Numbered from the stretch's first letter, positions 24,550 through 34,534 are shown. The stretch is DNA of 64,000 nucleotides from Phenylobacterium aquaticum (GCA_947378305.1 CANCJJ010000012.1:1-64000), one strand, 5' to 3'. Notes: generated by a model from the letters alone, not told the origin. Made by a program: numbers and translations.

Positions 24550-25530
24550 ATGAACTCATCCACAATGATCGCCATAGCTGTGGACGGCGGACGCGGCGGG
24601 CCCGAAGCGATGAAGGCCGTCGAAATCCCCCGCCCCGTGGCCGGACCTGGCCAGATCCTGATCAAGGTTGAGGCTGCAGGCATTAATCGCCCGGACATTC
24701 TTCAGCGCATGGGCGGCTATCCTCCGCCCCCGGGATCTCCTGATACCATGGGCCTGGAAGTTGCTGGTGAAGTTGTCACGGGGGCAGGTCGCTGGACGGC
24801 GGGCGACAAGGTCACAGCCCTTCTGGGCGGCGGTGGCTATGCCGAATATGCCGTGGTCGATGCCCGTCATGCCCTGCCGGTCCCGGCCGGGCTATCCATG
24901 ATCGAGGCCGCGGCCTTGCCGGAAACCGTCTTTACCGTCTTTGCCAATGTGTTTGAGCATGGCCGGTTGAAGGCAGGCGAGACCCTGCTGGTCCATGGCG
25001 CGACGTCCGGCATCGGCACGACGGCGATCCAGATGGCCAAGGCCGCGGGCGCAAAGGTTATTGCGACGGCGCGCGGCGCAGACAAGGCCCGCTCCGCCCT
25101 GGACCTGGGGGCTGACATCGCCATTGATACCCTGACCGAAGACTTCGCCGAACGCACCCTTGCCGCCGGTGGTGCTGACGTGGTGCTGGACATGGTGGGC
25201 GGGGATTATGTCTCCAAGAACCTGGAGGCCCTCAATATGGATGGCCGGATCGTCTTTATTGCCTCCCTGGGCGGAGCTGAGCTCAGCCTGCCCATTTTCC
25301 GCATCATGCAAAAGCGTGCGGTCATAACCGGATCGACCCTTCGCCCCCGGAGTGCGGACGAAAAAGCCCGGTTGGCGGAGGCGATTGAGGCCATGGTCTG
25401 GCCCTGGATCGCGGCCGGAAAGCTCAAGCCGCGAATCGACAAGACCTTCCCGCTTCGCCAGGCGGGCGAGGCCCATGCCTGGCTTGAGGCCGGGGCGCAT
25501 CTGGGCAAAATTGTTCTGATAGCCGCCTGA
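24550..25530 (+). CDS. NAD(P)H:quinone oxidoreductase, PIG3 family
   Basis: This 326-aa medium-chain reductase lacks the zinc-ligand Cys residues of alcohol dehydrogenases and matches the PIG3/QOR group: N-terminal 'AVEIPRPVAGPGQILIKVEAAGINRPD', 'GYPPPPGSPDTMGLEVAG', cofactor loop 'LVHGATSGIGTTAIQMAKAAGAKVIATARG' and 'GRIVFIASLGG'. It would reduce quinones or other electrophiles with NADPH. It stands alone, divergent from DUF1192/rcdA. Confidence 0.92.
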   Translation: MNSSTMIAIAVDGGRGGPEAMKAVEIPRPVAGPGQILIKVEAAGINRPDILQRMGGYPPPPGSPDTMGLEVAGEVVTGAGRWTAGDKVTALLGGGGYAEYAVVDARHALPVPAGLSMIEAAALPETVFTVFANVFEHGRLKAGETLLVHGATSGIGTTAIQMAKAAGAKVIATARGADKARSALDLGADIAIDTLTEDFAERTLAAGGADVVLDMVGGDYVSKNLEALNMDGRIVFIASLGGAELSLPIFRIMQKRAVITGSTLRPRSADEKARLAEAIEAMVWPWIAAGKLKPRIDKTFPLRQAGEAHAWLEAGAHLGKIVLIAA

Positions 25531-25544
25531 ATCTGGCGAAAAAG

Positions 25545-25562
25545 TGCGACCTTAAGGTCACA
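25545..25562. promoter_or_regulatory. Palindromic operator candidate upstream of a TonB receptor
   Basis: GACCTTAAGGTC at 25548-25559 is a perfect 12-bp palindrome; one mismatched base on each side is followed by TG and CA, giving an 18-bp dyad. It lies 15 bp after the oxidoreductase stop and 131 bp before the receptor start. The symmetry suits a dimeric regulator of the receptor. Confidence 0.45.
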
Positions 25563-25693
25563 TAGCTCCGGATCATGGATAGATTTTCATGTTTTGGGTG
25601 CTGGCAAGATTGACGTTTCCGTAAAGGGAACTCAATGAAGCCCCATAGTTTTATTGCGGCCACAGAGCCGTCCTTAGGGAGAACGTCCAATCC

Positions 25694-28228
25694 ATGCGTA
25701 ACCGAATTCAGCTGCTCGCCTCGACGGCCCTCGTCGCCGCCGTATTTGCAGGGGCGGCACACGCCCAGTCGGCCCCCGTCAACACCATTGAAGAACTCGT
25801 GATTACCGCTGAAAAGCGTGAGCAGAGCATTCAGGACGTGCCGGTCGCCGTGACGGCCTATACGAGCGCCCGTCGTGACCTGCTCGGCGTGACCAGTGTG
25901 GAAGACCTGGCGCGCGTCAGCCCCAGCATGGCCTATACGAACAATGACCGGATCTCGATCCGCGGCTTTGGTCGTCTGACCAACTCCATCGGGACCGATC
26001 CCTCGGTCGCCCTCTATTCCGACGGCATCTTCTCCAATTCGATGGCCGATTCCTCGACGCCTTCGATCTTCATCGACCGTACCGAAATCCTGCGCGGCCC
26101 CCAAGGCACGCTGTATGGCCGGAACTCGATCGGTGGTGCCCTGAACATCATCTCCCGGCGTCCGACGGAAACCTTCCAGGGCGAAGTTCGCGCCTCGGCA
26201 GGCAATTATGGTGCCTGGGCTGGCCAGGCCATGATCCGTGGCCCTCTGGCCCCCGGCCTGCGCTACCTTCTCGGCGCCTCGGTTGAGCGTCGCGACCAGG
26301 GCTACATCGAAAACACCGGCACCGGTGGTGACACCAGCGGCATGAAGCGTTACCTGCTGGAAGGCCAGCTGGAAGCCGACCTGGGCGAAAATATCACCGC
26401 TCGCCTGCGTTATACCAAGATCGACTGGGATGACAGCTACGGCGTGGGCAACATCCACGAGTCGGTCATCAGCCCCTACGACACCACATCCGCCACGGGC
26501 CTAGGCAATAGCAGCCTCTATTACAACCCGACCAATGGCTATACCGGCACCAATCCGTCGATCGCCGATCCCTACAAGATCTCCATGAACGACACCATGG
26601 AAGGCAAGCTTAGCAACCACGAGCGCATCCACTTCGACCTGGTGTGGAAGCTCGACGGCATGACCCTGAAGTACCTCTCCGGGTACCAGTCCTATGTCTA
26701 CAACACCAATGGTGACGAAGACCGCACGAACCGCACAGGCCTGTTCAGCATCAATACGGCAACGCCTTACGGTGCCTATACGGCCACTAACGTCTCGCCC
26801 CGCGAGCGCTTCTTCTATGAAGAGCGCCAGAAGTGGTGGTCCAACGAGCTGAACCTGTCGTCCAACACCGATGGCAAGCTGTCCTGGATCACCGGGATCT
26901 ATCAGTACCATCAGGACTACGCACAGCCCCAGGGCCTGCGCGTTCTGGGCGATCCCTCCATGCTGAGCCCGATCAATCTGGCGACCGGTGGGGCGTCGGC
27001 TCCCAACCCCCTCGGCAACTATCTGCTGGTGGACGGTACGCTGAAGGTCGACTCCTATGCTGGCTTTGCCCAGGTTGAGTACAAGATCACCGACACCCTG
27101 ACCTTCCAGGGTGGCCTGCGGTATTCCAAGGACGACAAGACCGGCACGGACATGGCTCGCTATGTCTCCCGGACCCCCACCACCACGACGATCCTGATCG
27201 GGGCCAAGATCCCGGCCGCCGTTGGTCAGGGTCTGGCGGTCGATCTGACCACCTTCGCTGTTTGCGGTGGTCCGACGATTGCAACCTGCCTTGCCAACCC
27301 GCTCTATGCCAACCTGACCGAGGCCCCTGCTGGTGGTCTGACGCGCAAGATGGCTGGCTCCTATGATGCCTGGACCGGGACCGCTGGCCTGCAGTGGAAG
27401 CCTGACTCTGACACCAACGCCTATGTCCGCTACAGCCGCGGCTATAAGTCCGGTGGCTGGGTTGGTTCCAACGGCCTGACCCCCTATCCCTATGCGGCGC
27501 CGGAATATGTGGACAACTACGAGCTCGGCCTGAAGAAGACCTTTGCCCGTCGTCTCCAGATCAATTCCTCGCTGTTCTACGCAGACTACCAGGGTTTCCA
27601 GGCCCCGCTCACCGTGGTCCTGAACCAGACGACCGGCTCGACGGGAACCCAGTTCCTGAACCTCGATTCGATCAACTGGGGTGCGGAAATCGAAGCCCAG
27701 TGGGCTCCGATCGACAATCTTCAGGTCTTCGGCAGCTATGCCTATCTGAACACCGAGCTTCAGACCGGTTGCTGCTATGTGGATACGGCTGACCCGAAGG
27801 CCCTGAAGTCCGGCGCTCAACCAACCGGTACCGTTCTGGCCAATGGCAGCAAGCCCCAGTCCCTGGTCGGCAATTCCCTGCCCATGACCCCGGAAAACAA
27901 GGTCAATCTGGGGGCCAACTACACCCTCATGTTCGACAAGGGTAACCTGACCCTCGGCGTGACCAGCACCTATACCGGTGACATGCAGACGACGGTTTTT
28001 GCTCAGAGCGGCTATACCGCACCGGCCAATACCATCACCGACCTGCGTGCCCTCTGGAAGGGTGCGGGCGACAAGTACACCGTCATTGGTTATGTGAAGA
28101 ACGTCACGGACGAAGTGGCCTATCAGAGCTCTTCCCAGAGCGCTTTGACCGCCGCCGGGACCCTTCGCAACACGGTGAAGCTGAACTTCCCGCGTACCTT
28201 CGGGGTGGAAGTCCAGTACCGCTTCTAA
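25694..28228 (+). CDS. TonB-dependent outer-membrane receptor (first of a tandem pair)
   Basis: This 844-aa protein has a signal peptide ending near 'GAAHAQ' (residue ~25), TonB box and plug start 'IEELVITAEKREQSIQDVPV', plug motifs 'RISIRGFGRLTN', 'IDRTEILRGPQGTLYGRNSIGGALNI', and a C-terminal barrel ending in aromatic 'FGVEVQYRF'. The 'TAEKREQS.QDVPVAV' form marks the receptor class often found with aromatic, terpenoid and steroid catabolic loci. GGGAG precedes the ATG. A strong terminator follows, so it is a single transcript separate from its paralogue downstream. Confidence 0.95.
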   Translation: MRNRIQLLASTALVAAVFAGAAHAQSAPVNTIEELVITAEKREQSIQDVPVAVTAYTSARRDLLGVTSVEDLARVSPSMAYTNNDRISIRGFGRLTNSIGTDPSVALYSDGIFSNSMADSSTPSIFIDRTEILRGPQGTLYGRNSIGGALNIISRRPTETFQGEVRASAGNYGAWAGQAMIRGPLAPGLRYLLGASVERRDQGYIENTGTGGDTSGMKRYLLEGQLEADLGENITARLRYTKIDWDDSYGVGNIHESVISPYDTTSATGLGNSSLYYNPTNGYTGTNPSIADPYKISMNDTMEGKLSNHERIHFDLVWKLDGMTLKYLSGYQSYVYNTNGDEDRTNRTGLFSINTATPYGAYTATNVSPRERFFYEERQKWWSNELNLSSNTDGKLSWITGIYQYHQDYAQPQGLRVLGDPSMLSPINLATGGASAPNPLGNYLLVDGTLKVDSYAGFAQVEYKITDTLTFQGGLRYSKDDKTGTDMARYVSRTPTTTTILIGAKIPAAVGQGLAVDLTTFAVCGGPTIATCLANPLYANLTEAPAGGLTRKMAGSYDAWTGTAGLQWKPDSDTNAYVRYSRGYKSGGWVGSNGLTPYPYAAPEYVDNYELGLKKTFARRLQINSSLFYADYQGFQAPLTVVLNQTTGSTGTQFLNLDSINWGAEIEAQWAPIDNLQVFGSYAYLNTELQTGCCYVDTADPKALKSGAQPTGTVLANGSKPQSLVGNSLPMTPENKVNLGANYTLMFDKGNLTLGVTSTYTGDMQTTVFAQSGYTAPANTITDLRALWKGAGDKYTVIGYVKNVTDEVAYQSSSQSALTAAGTLRNTVKLNFPRTFGVEVQYRF

Positions 28229-28261
28229 ACCTGCCTGACCCCCTCAAGGGTCTGAGACATC

Positions 28262-28297
28262 GGAGCGCTGCGGATCACCGCAGCGCTCCTTTTTTTT
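28262..28297 (+). terminator. Rho-independent terminator after the first tandem receptor
   Basis: A perfect 12-bp stem (GGAGCGCTGCGG / CCGCAGCGCTCC) with a 4-nt loop is followed by eight T. It is 33 bp beyond the receptor stop and a textbook terminator. Confidence 0.93.
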
Positions 28298-28437
28298 GTC
28301 CCAATTCGGTCCAGACTCCGCCTTGAGGCCGCCCACCCCCGAATTTATTCGCTTGACGCGCCTCCAATTCAGACCCCAATCTATAGATTAACTTTAAGCA
28401 ATCTGGCCGAAGTGTCAGTTTTTAGGGAGTTGAAACC

Positions 28438-31158
28438 ATGCGCCAGAGGCTGACTCTGTTTGCGACCACGGCCCTTGCGGCCTCCATCCTGGCGGGCGGG
28501 GTTCACGCCCAGACCAAGCCAGCTGCGGCAAATACCATCGAAGAGCTGGTCATTACCGCTGAAAAGCGCGAACAAAGCCTCCAGGATGTGCCCGTCGCCG
28601 TGACGGCCTTTACCTCCGAAAAGCGCGACCTGATCGGTATCAATACCGTCGCCGACATCACCAACTTCACCCCGGGTCTGCAGTATTCCAGCCAGCTGGA
28701 CCGGATCAGCCTGCGCGGCGTGGGTCGTCTGACCAATGTGCACGGAGCCGATGGCGCTGTGGCCATCTATTCCGACGGCATCTACACCTCTTCGACCGTT
28801 GAAGCGGGCAAGACGCCCCTCTTCGTGGACCGGACCGAAGTCCTGCGTGGCCCGCAAGGCACCCTCTATGGCCGGAACTCGATCGGCGGCGCGATCAACG
28901 TGCTGTCCAAGCGCCCGACCAAGGAGCCCTATGCCGAGGCGCGGTTCAACTACGGAAATTATAACCACTATGTCGCCGAAGCGGCCATTTCCGGCCCGAC
29001 CGGCATTGAGGGCGTGACCTACCGTCTGGCGGCGAACAACGAAAAGCAGACCAAGGGCTGGATCGACAATATCGTCCCGGGCATGCCGGACGAAGGCAAT
29101 ATCATCAACACCTACATGATCGAAGGTCAGCTGAAGTTCGACTTCAATGACAAGTTCGATGGCTGGATGAAGCTCTCCACCATCAACTGGGACAATGGCG
29201 CAGGTGGTCCCGGCTCGCGCATGACCTGGACCAAGTCCTCAACCTATCCGACCTATGAGCAGGGAAATGGGGCCATCGTCCTGAACCCCGGCTATGGCTG
29301 CTACGGAATTGCGACCAATGTTGTGAACGCATCCCCCATGGGCTGCGTCAATCCGGCCGGGACGGATGCCCGGAAGATCGCCTCGACCGTTCCCTACAAG
29401 GTGGCCCTGCGCGACACCTACATCTTCGCCTCGGAGTGGAATTATCACTTCGACACCATGAACCTGAAATATGTGGCGGGTGGCACCCGCTATCACTACT
29501 ACCTGGACGGGCCGACACCGGTCGATAACACCGCCCCCATCACCTCCTACACGGTGCCGAATGGTCTGGTGATCAACCCGCGTTATGCCTTCAACTATCA
29601 GGAAGACGAGCGCTGGTTCTCCAACGAACTGAACCTGTCCTCTACGACAGATTCGCCGCTCCAGTGGCTGGTCGGAGCCTATTACTATCACGAGGCTTAT
29701 GAGCAGCCGGTCTACACGACCATGGCGGACCAGACCCAGCTGACCAAGGCTCTCGGACTTCCCGGCACCTTCTGCGCCCAGACGGGCGGGGTTTGCGCGC
29801 CCAACCCGCTCAGCCGCGTTTATGACAACAACCCCCACCTTGACATCGTGTCCCAGGCCGCCTTTGGCCAGATCGACTGGCAGTTCACCGAGACCTGGAA
29901 ACTGACCGTGGGCCTGCGCTATTCGAGCGACCACAAATATGGCTATGAACAGGTCCGCCTGCTCTGCTTCGGGGTCGCCTCCTGCTATGCCAAGCCGGAA
30001 CTGAACCCCTTCCTCGGCCCGACGGGCCTGCCCGCCGTGGACCTGACCCAGCTACCCAGCGTCGTCAGTGCACCGGCTGCCGGGACCAAGCTGCCGGATG
30101 GCGTTTCCAGCTACACGACCTATGATCCGGCAACCGGCATGGCCATGCGTCATTATAACGATACATGGGCGGCCACCACCGGCACGGCGGGTGTTCAGTG
30201 GGAACCCGACCGCGACACCATGGCCTATGCCCGCTATAGCCGTGGCTACAAGGCCGGTGGCTATCGCCTCGGCATTGATACTGTTCTCGGCTCCTCACCT
30301 GAGACCAAGGAGGAATATGCAGACTCCTTCGAAGTCGGCCTGAAGAAGAACTTTGGCGCGACCCTTCAGACAAACCTGGCTCTGTTCCATTACGGCTACA
30401 GCAATGCCCAGGTGCCCCTGACCGTCGCCCAGACAAGTGGGGGTCTGGGTCAGGCCAACTCCATCTTCTACAACGTGCCCAAGGCGATTTCCCAGGGCGT
30501 GGAACTGGAGACCATCTGGCAGCCGGTGCGTAACCTTCAGCTTCTGTTCAACTATTCCTACCTGGATGCCCACATTACGGACTCCTCGGGAACGATTGAC
30601 CCGGCTGACCCGGCCGCCCTGGATCCCCAGGCCAAACCCCTCTACGCGACGTCCTACTGCAAAACGACCCCGTCGCCATGCGCCGTCGACATTTACACCG
30701 CAGACAAGACTAATGGCGGTTACCAGCGCGGTCAGGACCTGAAGGGCCAGTCCCTGCCGAATGCCCCCAAGAACAAGGTGGCCTTCAATGCAAACTATAC
30801 CGTTGAGACCGACACAATGGGCCGGTTTACGGGATCGATCAGCTATTCCTGGCGGGATGTGCAGTACGGGAGCATCTTCAATCGCTCCTATTCGCGCTCG
30901 CCCTCCTGGGATCAGATTGATGCCCGCTTCATCTGGAAGCCTGAAGGCAACAAGGTGACGGTGATCGTCTATGGCAAGAACCTGGCCGACAAGATCGGGT
31001 ATGAAGGAGGTGCCTCGGGCACCCGTCGGAACGGGTCGATCTATCAAAATCCTGCCCTCGGTCAGCCCCAGCTGAACGTGGTTCAGGACACGGTATCGAC
31101 CTATCCGCTGACCGCGCCGCGGACCTTCGGCATCGAGCTTCAGTACAAGTTCTTTTGA
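28438..31158 (+). CDS. TonB-dependent outer-membrane receptor (second of a tandem pair)
   Basis: This 906-aa paralogue of the preceding receptor has a signal peptide to about residue 25 ('GGVHAQ'), 'IEELVITAEKREQSLQDVPV', plug motif 'VDRTEVLRGPQGTLYGRNSIGGAINV' and C-terminal 'FGIELQYKFF'. It differs by longer extracellular loops with paired cysteines ('GYGCYG', 'GTFCAQTGGVC', 'LLCFGVASCYA', 'SYCKTTPSPC'), suggesting disulfide-stabilised ligand loops. It has its own upstream region and terminator. The leader 'TAGGGAGTTGAAA' just before the start is nearly identical to that of the receptor at 41083. Confidence 0.95.
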   Translation: MRQRLTLFATTALAASILAGGVHAQTKPAAANTIEELVITAEKREQSLQDVPVAVTAFTSEKRDLIGINTVADITNFTPGLQYSSQLDRISLRGVGRLTNVHGADGAVAIYSDGIYTSSTVEAGKTPLFVDRTEVLRGPQGTLYGRNSIGGAINVLSKRPTKEPYAEARFNYGNYNHYVAEAAISGPTGIEGVTYRLAANNEKQTKGWIDNIVPGMPDEGNIINTYMIEGQLKFDFNDKFDGWMKLSTINWDNGAGGPGSRMTWTKSSTYPTYEQGNGAIVLNPGYGCYGIATNVVNASPMGCVNPAGTDARKIASTVPYKVALRDTYIFASEWNYHFDTMNLKYVAGGTRYHYYLDGPTPVDNTAPITSYTVPNGLVINPRYAFNYQEDERWFSNELNLSSTTDSPLQWLVGAYYYHEAYEQPVYTTMADQTQLTKALGLPGTFCAQTGGVCAPNPLSRVYDNNPHLDIVSQAAFGQIDWQFTETWKLTVGLRYSSDHKYGYEQVRLLCFGVASCYAKPELNPFLGPTGLPAVDLTQLPSVVSAPAAGTKLPDGVSSYTTYDPATGMAMRHYNDTWAATTGTAGVQWEPDRDTMAYARYSRGYKAGGYRLGIDTVLGSSPETKEEYADSFEVGLKKNFGATLQTNLALFHYGYSNAQVPLTVAQTSGGLGQANSIFYNVPKAISQGVELETIWQPVRNLQLLFNYSYLDAHITDSSGTIDPADPAALDPQAKPLYATSYCKTTPSPCAVDIYTADKTNGGYQRGQDLKGQSLPNAPKNKVAFNANYTVETDTMGRFTGSISYSWRDVQYGSIFNRSYSRSPSWDQIDARFIWKPEGNKVTVIVYGKNLADKIGYEGGASGTRRNGSIYQNPALGQPQLNVVQDTVSTYPLTAPRTFGIELQYKFF

Positions 31159-31165
31159 TCCCGGC

Positions 31166-31181
31166 TGACGCCTCGGCGTCA
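31166..31181. promoter_or_regulatory. 16-bp dyad upstream of an enoyl-CoA hydratase
   Basis: TGACGCC at 31166-31172 and GGCGTCA at 31175-31181 are inverted around a 2-bp centre. The centre is too short for an RNA hairpin loop, so a DNA-binding site is more likely. It lies 109 bp before the hydratase start and just ahead of the receptor terminator. Confidence 0.35.
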
Positions 31182-31200
31182 TCGGACCTGACTTCGGAAG

Positions 31201-31236
31201 GGGCGTGTCGGATAACCGGCACGCCCTTTTCTTTTG
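31201..31236 (+). terminator. Rho-independent terminator after the second tandem receptor
   Basis: An 11-bp stem (GGGCGTGTCGG / CCGGCACGCCC, one G-T pair) with an ATAA loop precedes TTTTCTTTT. It separates the receptor from the acyl-CoA genes. Confidence 0.9.
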
Positions 31237-31289
31237 CGGGTTTGGCCGACATGCTCCCCGAACCCTGATCTGCGAAAGGCATCAAACCC

Positions 31290-32027
31290 ATGACCCAAGA
31301 CCCATCCCCGACTGTCCGGGTGCAGGCCCATGACGGCTGGGGCGAGTTGATCCTGTCGCGGCCCGCCCGGAAAAACGCCCTGATCGGCCCCATGGCGAGT
31401 GAGCTTAGGGCAGGTCTGGCGGCGCTCATGGCGGGCGGGGCCCGGGCCATCGTCCTGCGCGGCGATGGCGGCGTATTTTGCTCAGGGCTGGATGTCGATG
31501 CCTTTGCCGAAGACCCCGCACCTGACTGGCGGGCAGGCTGGTCCCAGGAATGGGCGGGCTGGCACCTTGACCTCTTTCACTGCCGGGCGGTGATTATTTG
31601 TGCACTGGAACGCTATGCCATCAATGCGGGGGCCTCCATGGCCCTGGCCGCAGACCTTCTCATCGCGGGCGAGACCTCCAGCCTGCTCATCGGCGAAGCC
31701 GCGCTTGGCATGCACGCGCCCATGAATCTGGCCTGGTTGCGGTTGAGAACCCATGAAGCCATTGCTGCCCAACTGGCCCTTGGAGCCCGACGCACATCCG
31801 CAGCCGACCTGCTGCGACTGGGGCTGGCCTATGAGGTCGTGGCCGATGACGACGTGGCTCCGCGCGCCCTTGCCCTTGCGGCCCAGTTGGCGGGCTATCC
31901 TGGTCAGGGGCTTGCGGCCATCAAGACCGCCTTGCGTAAACCTGCGCCCGAGGGGGGAGACGCCGTTTTCGCCGCCGTTCAGGCCACGGGGCTGGCCACA
32001 GCGGCCCCGGCCCGGATTAGCCCCTAG
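31290..32027 (+). CDS. Enoyl-CoA hydratase/isomerase family protein
   Basis: This 245-aa crotonase-fold enzyme has 'LILSRPARKNALI', CoA-binding 'VFCSGLDVDAF' (first oxyanion segment), 'YAINAGASMALAADLLIAG' (second oxyanion helix) and 'SSLLIGEAALGM', where a Glu occupies the usual catalytic region. It would hydrate or isomerise an enoyl-CoA in a beta-oxidation-like pathway. It follows a terminator and opens the catabolic block; an oxidoreductase and thiolase lie downstream on the same strand. Confidence 0.88.
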   Translation: MTQDPSPTVRVQAHDGWGELILSRPARKNALIGPMASELRAGLAALMAGGARAIVLRGDGGVFCSGLDVDAFAEDPAPDWRAGWSQEWAGWHLDLFHCRAVIICALERYAINAGASMALAADLLIAGETSSLLIGEAALGMHAPMNLAWLRLRTHEAIAAQLALGARRTSAADLLRLGLAYEVVADDDVAPRALALAAQLAGYPGQGLAAIKTALRKPAPEGGDAVFAAVQATGLATAAPARISP

Positions 32028-32037
32028 GTCGTGTCAG

Positions 32038-32060
32038 ACCCGATCTGCCCGAAATCGGGT
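32038..32060. other. Short hairpin between the hydratase and oxidoreductase genes
   Basis: ACCCGAT at 32038-32044 and ATCGGGT at 32054-32060 can form a 7-bp stem with a 9-nt loop. There is no T-run after it, so it is at best a weak terminator or an operator. Confidence 0.3.
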
Positions 32061-32140
32061 GTTCCGTTTCCGGCGAGGGTCGGGCTATGGTGTCCCCAAG
32101 AAACAGCAACATGTCTTCAAAAATCAGGGATGAACCGGCC

Positions 32141-33277
32141 ATGACCCTTAGCGACACCTTTCTTCAACTGCGTTCCCTGATCACCTCAGGCGGTGAGCTG
32201 GAGCTCTCCCTGGCCCGCCTGCCCATGCCGGAGCCAGACGCCGATCAGGTTCTGGTCCGCATTGAAGCCTCGCCGATCAATCCCTCCGATCTGGGCCTCC
32301 TCCTTGGCCCGGCCGATACCAGCACGGCAAAGGCCGGCGGAACGGCTGAAAACCCCACCCTCACCGCGACCATTCCGCCCGCCTATCTGCGCAGTGTCGC
32401 GGCCCGGCTGGATGTCTCCATGCCGGTGGGCAATGAAGGCGCAGGCCTTGTGGTCAAGGCGGGCAGCGCCCCGGAAGCCCAGGCCCTGCTCGGCAAGACG
32501 GTCGCCATCCTGGGGGGTGAAATGTATGCCGAATACCGCTGTCTTAAGGCGGCGGACTGCCTGGTCCTGCCCGAGGGCACCAAGCCCTCCGAGGGGGCCT
32601 CCTGCTTCGTCAATCCCCTGACGGCGCTTGGCATGGTGGAGACCATGCGTCGGGAAGGCCACACGGCCCTGGTCCATACGGCCGCGGCATCCAACCTTGG
32701 GCAAATGCTCAACAAGATCTGCCTGAAGGACGGCGTCGATCTGGTGAACATTGTGCGGAATTCCGCTCAGTCCGACCTGCTGCGCGGTCTGGGCGCCAAA
32801 CATGTCTGCGATTCCTCCGCAGAGACCTTTACCGAAGACTTGACCCGCGCCCTGGTCGAGACCGGTGCCACCCTGGCCTTTGATGCCATTGGCGGTGGAC
32901 GCCTGGCGGGCCAGATCCTGACCTGCATGGAAGCCGCCGCAAACCAGCGCGCCACCGGCTTCAGCCGCTATGGCTCCACCATCCACAAGCAGGTCTACAT
33001 CTATGGCGGCTTGAACATTGCACCCACCGAATTCAATCGCGGGTTCGGTATGGCCTGGGGCATGGGGGGCTGGCTCTTGACCCCCTTCCTGATGAAGATC
33101 GGCAAGGTTGAGGCCGACAAGCTCCGCGCCCGGGTTGTCGCCGAGCTGAAGACCACATTCGCCAGCCACTATACCCGCGAACTGTCCCTGGGTGAGGTCC
33201 TGCAACCGGACATGATCCAGGCCTATAATCGTCGCGCGACCGGCGAAAAATACCTCATCAATCCGGCGAAGGTTTAG
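32141..33277 (+). CDS. MDR-family zinc-type dehydrogenase / enoyl reductase-like protein
   Basis: This 378-aa medium-chain reductase has N-terminal 'QVLVRIEASPINPSDLGLLLGP', 'VGNEGAGLVVKAG' and the cofactor region 'ALVHTAAASNLGQMLNKICLKDG', with 'AFDAIGGGRLAGQ'. It lacks the structural Cys cluster of alcohol dehydrogenases. Residues 45-75 carry an insertion relative to simple quinone reductases. The product may reduce an enone or enoyl thioester with NAD(P)H. Start chosen at 32141 (AGGGA about 10 nt upstream); Met codons at 32111 and 32087 are in frame. Confidence 0.85.
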   Translation: MTLSDTFLQLRSLITSGGELELSLARLPMPEPDADQVLVRIEASPINPSDLGLLLGPADTSTAKAGGTAENPTLTATIPPAYLRSVAARLDVSMPVGNEGAGLVVKAGSAPEAQALLGKTVAILGGEMYAEYRCLKAADCLVLPEGTKPSEGASCFVNPLTALGMVETMRREGHTALVHTAAASNLGQMLNKICLKDGVDLVNIVRNSAQSDLLRGLGAKHVCDSSAETFTEDLTRALVETGATLAFDAIGGGRLAGQILTCMEAAANQRATGFSRYGSTIHKQVYIYGGLNIAPTEFNRGFGMAWGMGGWLLTPFLMKIGKVEADKLRARVVAELKTTFASHYTRELSLGEVLQPDMIQAYNRRATGEKYLINPAKV

Positions 33278-33361
33278 ACGCCGGGGTCATCACAAGAATT
33301 GGGAATTGTCAGGCCCGTCTGGCCCGGCCATAAATGTTAATCACTCAGGGAGAGCATCAAA

Positions 33362-34534
33362 ATGCGTGAAGCCGTAATTGTTTCTTATGCGCGCACCGGT
33401 CTGGCCAAGTCCGGACGGGGCGGGTTCAACATGACACCCCCCATGTCCATGGCTGCCCATGCCATCCGTCATGCGGTCGAAAAGTCCGGTCTTGAAAAGG
33501 ACTTTGTCGAAGACTGCTACCTGGGCAACAACGCCCACGCCGCTGCCAATATCGGCCGTCAGGCGGCCCTGCTGGCTGGCATGCCCGTGACCACGGCGGG
33601 CGTTTCGGTCAACCGTTTCTGCTCGTCAGGCCTGCAAACCATCGCCATGGCCGCCAACCACATCCGTGGCGATAATGCCGACTGCGTTGTCGCCGGGGGC
33701 GTGGAAAGCATTTCCATTCCCGGCAGCGGCATGGCCCGTGAAGCCATTGACCCCGAGCTGATCAATGTGGCCCCGGCCATTTTCATGGCCATGATCGACA
33801 CCGCCGACATCGTCGCCGAGCGCTACAAGGTCAGCCGCGAGACCCAGGACCAGTATTCCCTGGAATCCCAGCGCCGTATGGCGGCCGCCCAGCAGGCCGG
33901 TCTCTTCAAGGACGAAATCGTCCCCATGAAGACCAAGATGAAGCAGGTCGACAAGGCCACCAAGGAAGAAACCATCGTGGATTACGTCGTCGATCGTGAC
34001 GAATGCAATCGCCCGGATACTTCCTATGAAGGCCTGGCCAAGCTGGAACCCGTCAAGGGCGCGGGCAAGTTCGTCACGGCCGGCAATGCCAGCCAGCTGT
34101 CCGATGGGGCCGCCGCGGTTGTGGTCATGGAAGCCAAGGAAGCCGAGCGTCGTGGCCTTGAGCCCATGGGCCGTTTCGTCTCCTGGGCTGCAGCCGGTTG
34201 CGAACCTGACGAAATGGGCATTGGCCCGATCTTCGCCATCCCCAAGCTGCTGAAGCGCCAGGGCCTGACGGTTCAGGACATCGACCTTTGGGAACTGAAC
34301 GAAGCCTTTGCCAGCCAGTGCGTCTATGCCCGCGACTTCCTGGGCATCGATCCTGAAAAGTACAATGTCAACGGCGGTTCCATCGCCATTGGCCACCCCT
34401 TCGGCATGACCGGCGCCCGTCTGACGGGTCACATCCTTCAGGAAGGCCGTCGTCGGAAGGCCAAGTGGGGCGTCGTGACCATGTGTATCGGTGGCGGACA
34501 AGGCGGCGCTGGCCTGTTCGAAATCTATAGCTGA
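33362..34534 (+). CDS. Acetyl-CoA acyltransferase (thiolase)
   Basis: This 390-aa thiolase would cleave a 3-ketoacyl-CoA with CoA to release acetyl- or propionyl-CoA. All catalytic residues are present: nucleophile Cys87 in 'NRFCSSGLQ', 'NEAFASQ', His345 in '[13 protein letters not shown]' and Cys375 in '[11 protein letters not shown]'. A short covering loop and the '[15 protein letters not shown]' N-terminus resemble FadA-type steroid and fatty-acid thiolases. GGGAG lies upstream. It is followed by a hairpin and then the acyl-CoA carboxylase. Confidence 0.95.
   Translation: MREAVIVSYARTGLAKSGRGGFNMTPPMSMAAHAIRHAVEKSGLEKDFVEDCYLGNNAHAAANIGRQAALLAGMPVTTAGVSVNRFCSSGLQTIAMAANHIRGDNADCVVAGGVESISIPGSGMAREAIDPELINVAPAIFMAMIDTADIVAERYKVSRETQDQYSLESQRRMAAAQQAGLFKDEIVPMKTKMKQVDKATKEETIVDYVVDRDECNRPDTSYEGLAKLEPVKGAGKFVTAGNASQLSDGAAAVVVMEAKEAERRGLEPMGRFVSWAAAGCEPDEMGIGPIFAIPKLLKRQGLTVQDIDLWELNEAFASQCVYARDFLGIDPEKYNVNGGSIAIGHPFGMTGARLTGHILQEGRRRKAKWGVVTMCIGGGQGGAGLFEIYS

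Noticed and set aside
28353-28382. TTGACG with TATAGAT as promoter of the second tandem receptor
   Set aside because: Spacing of about 23 bp between the hexamers is outside the normal range; kept only as a weak possibility.
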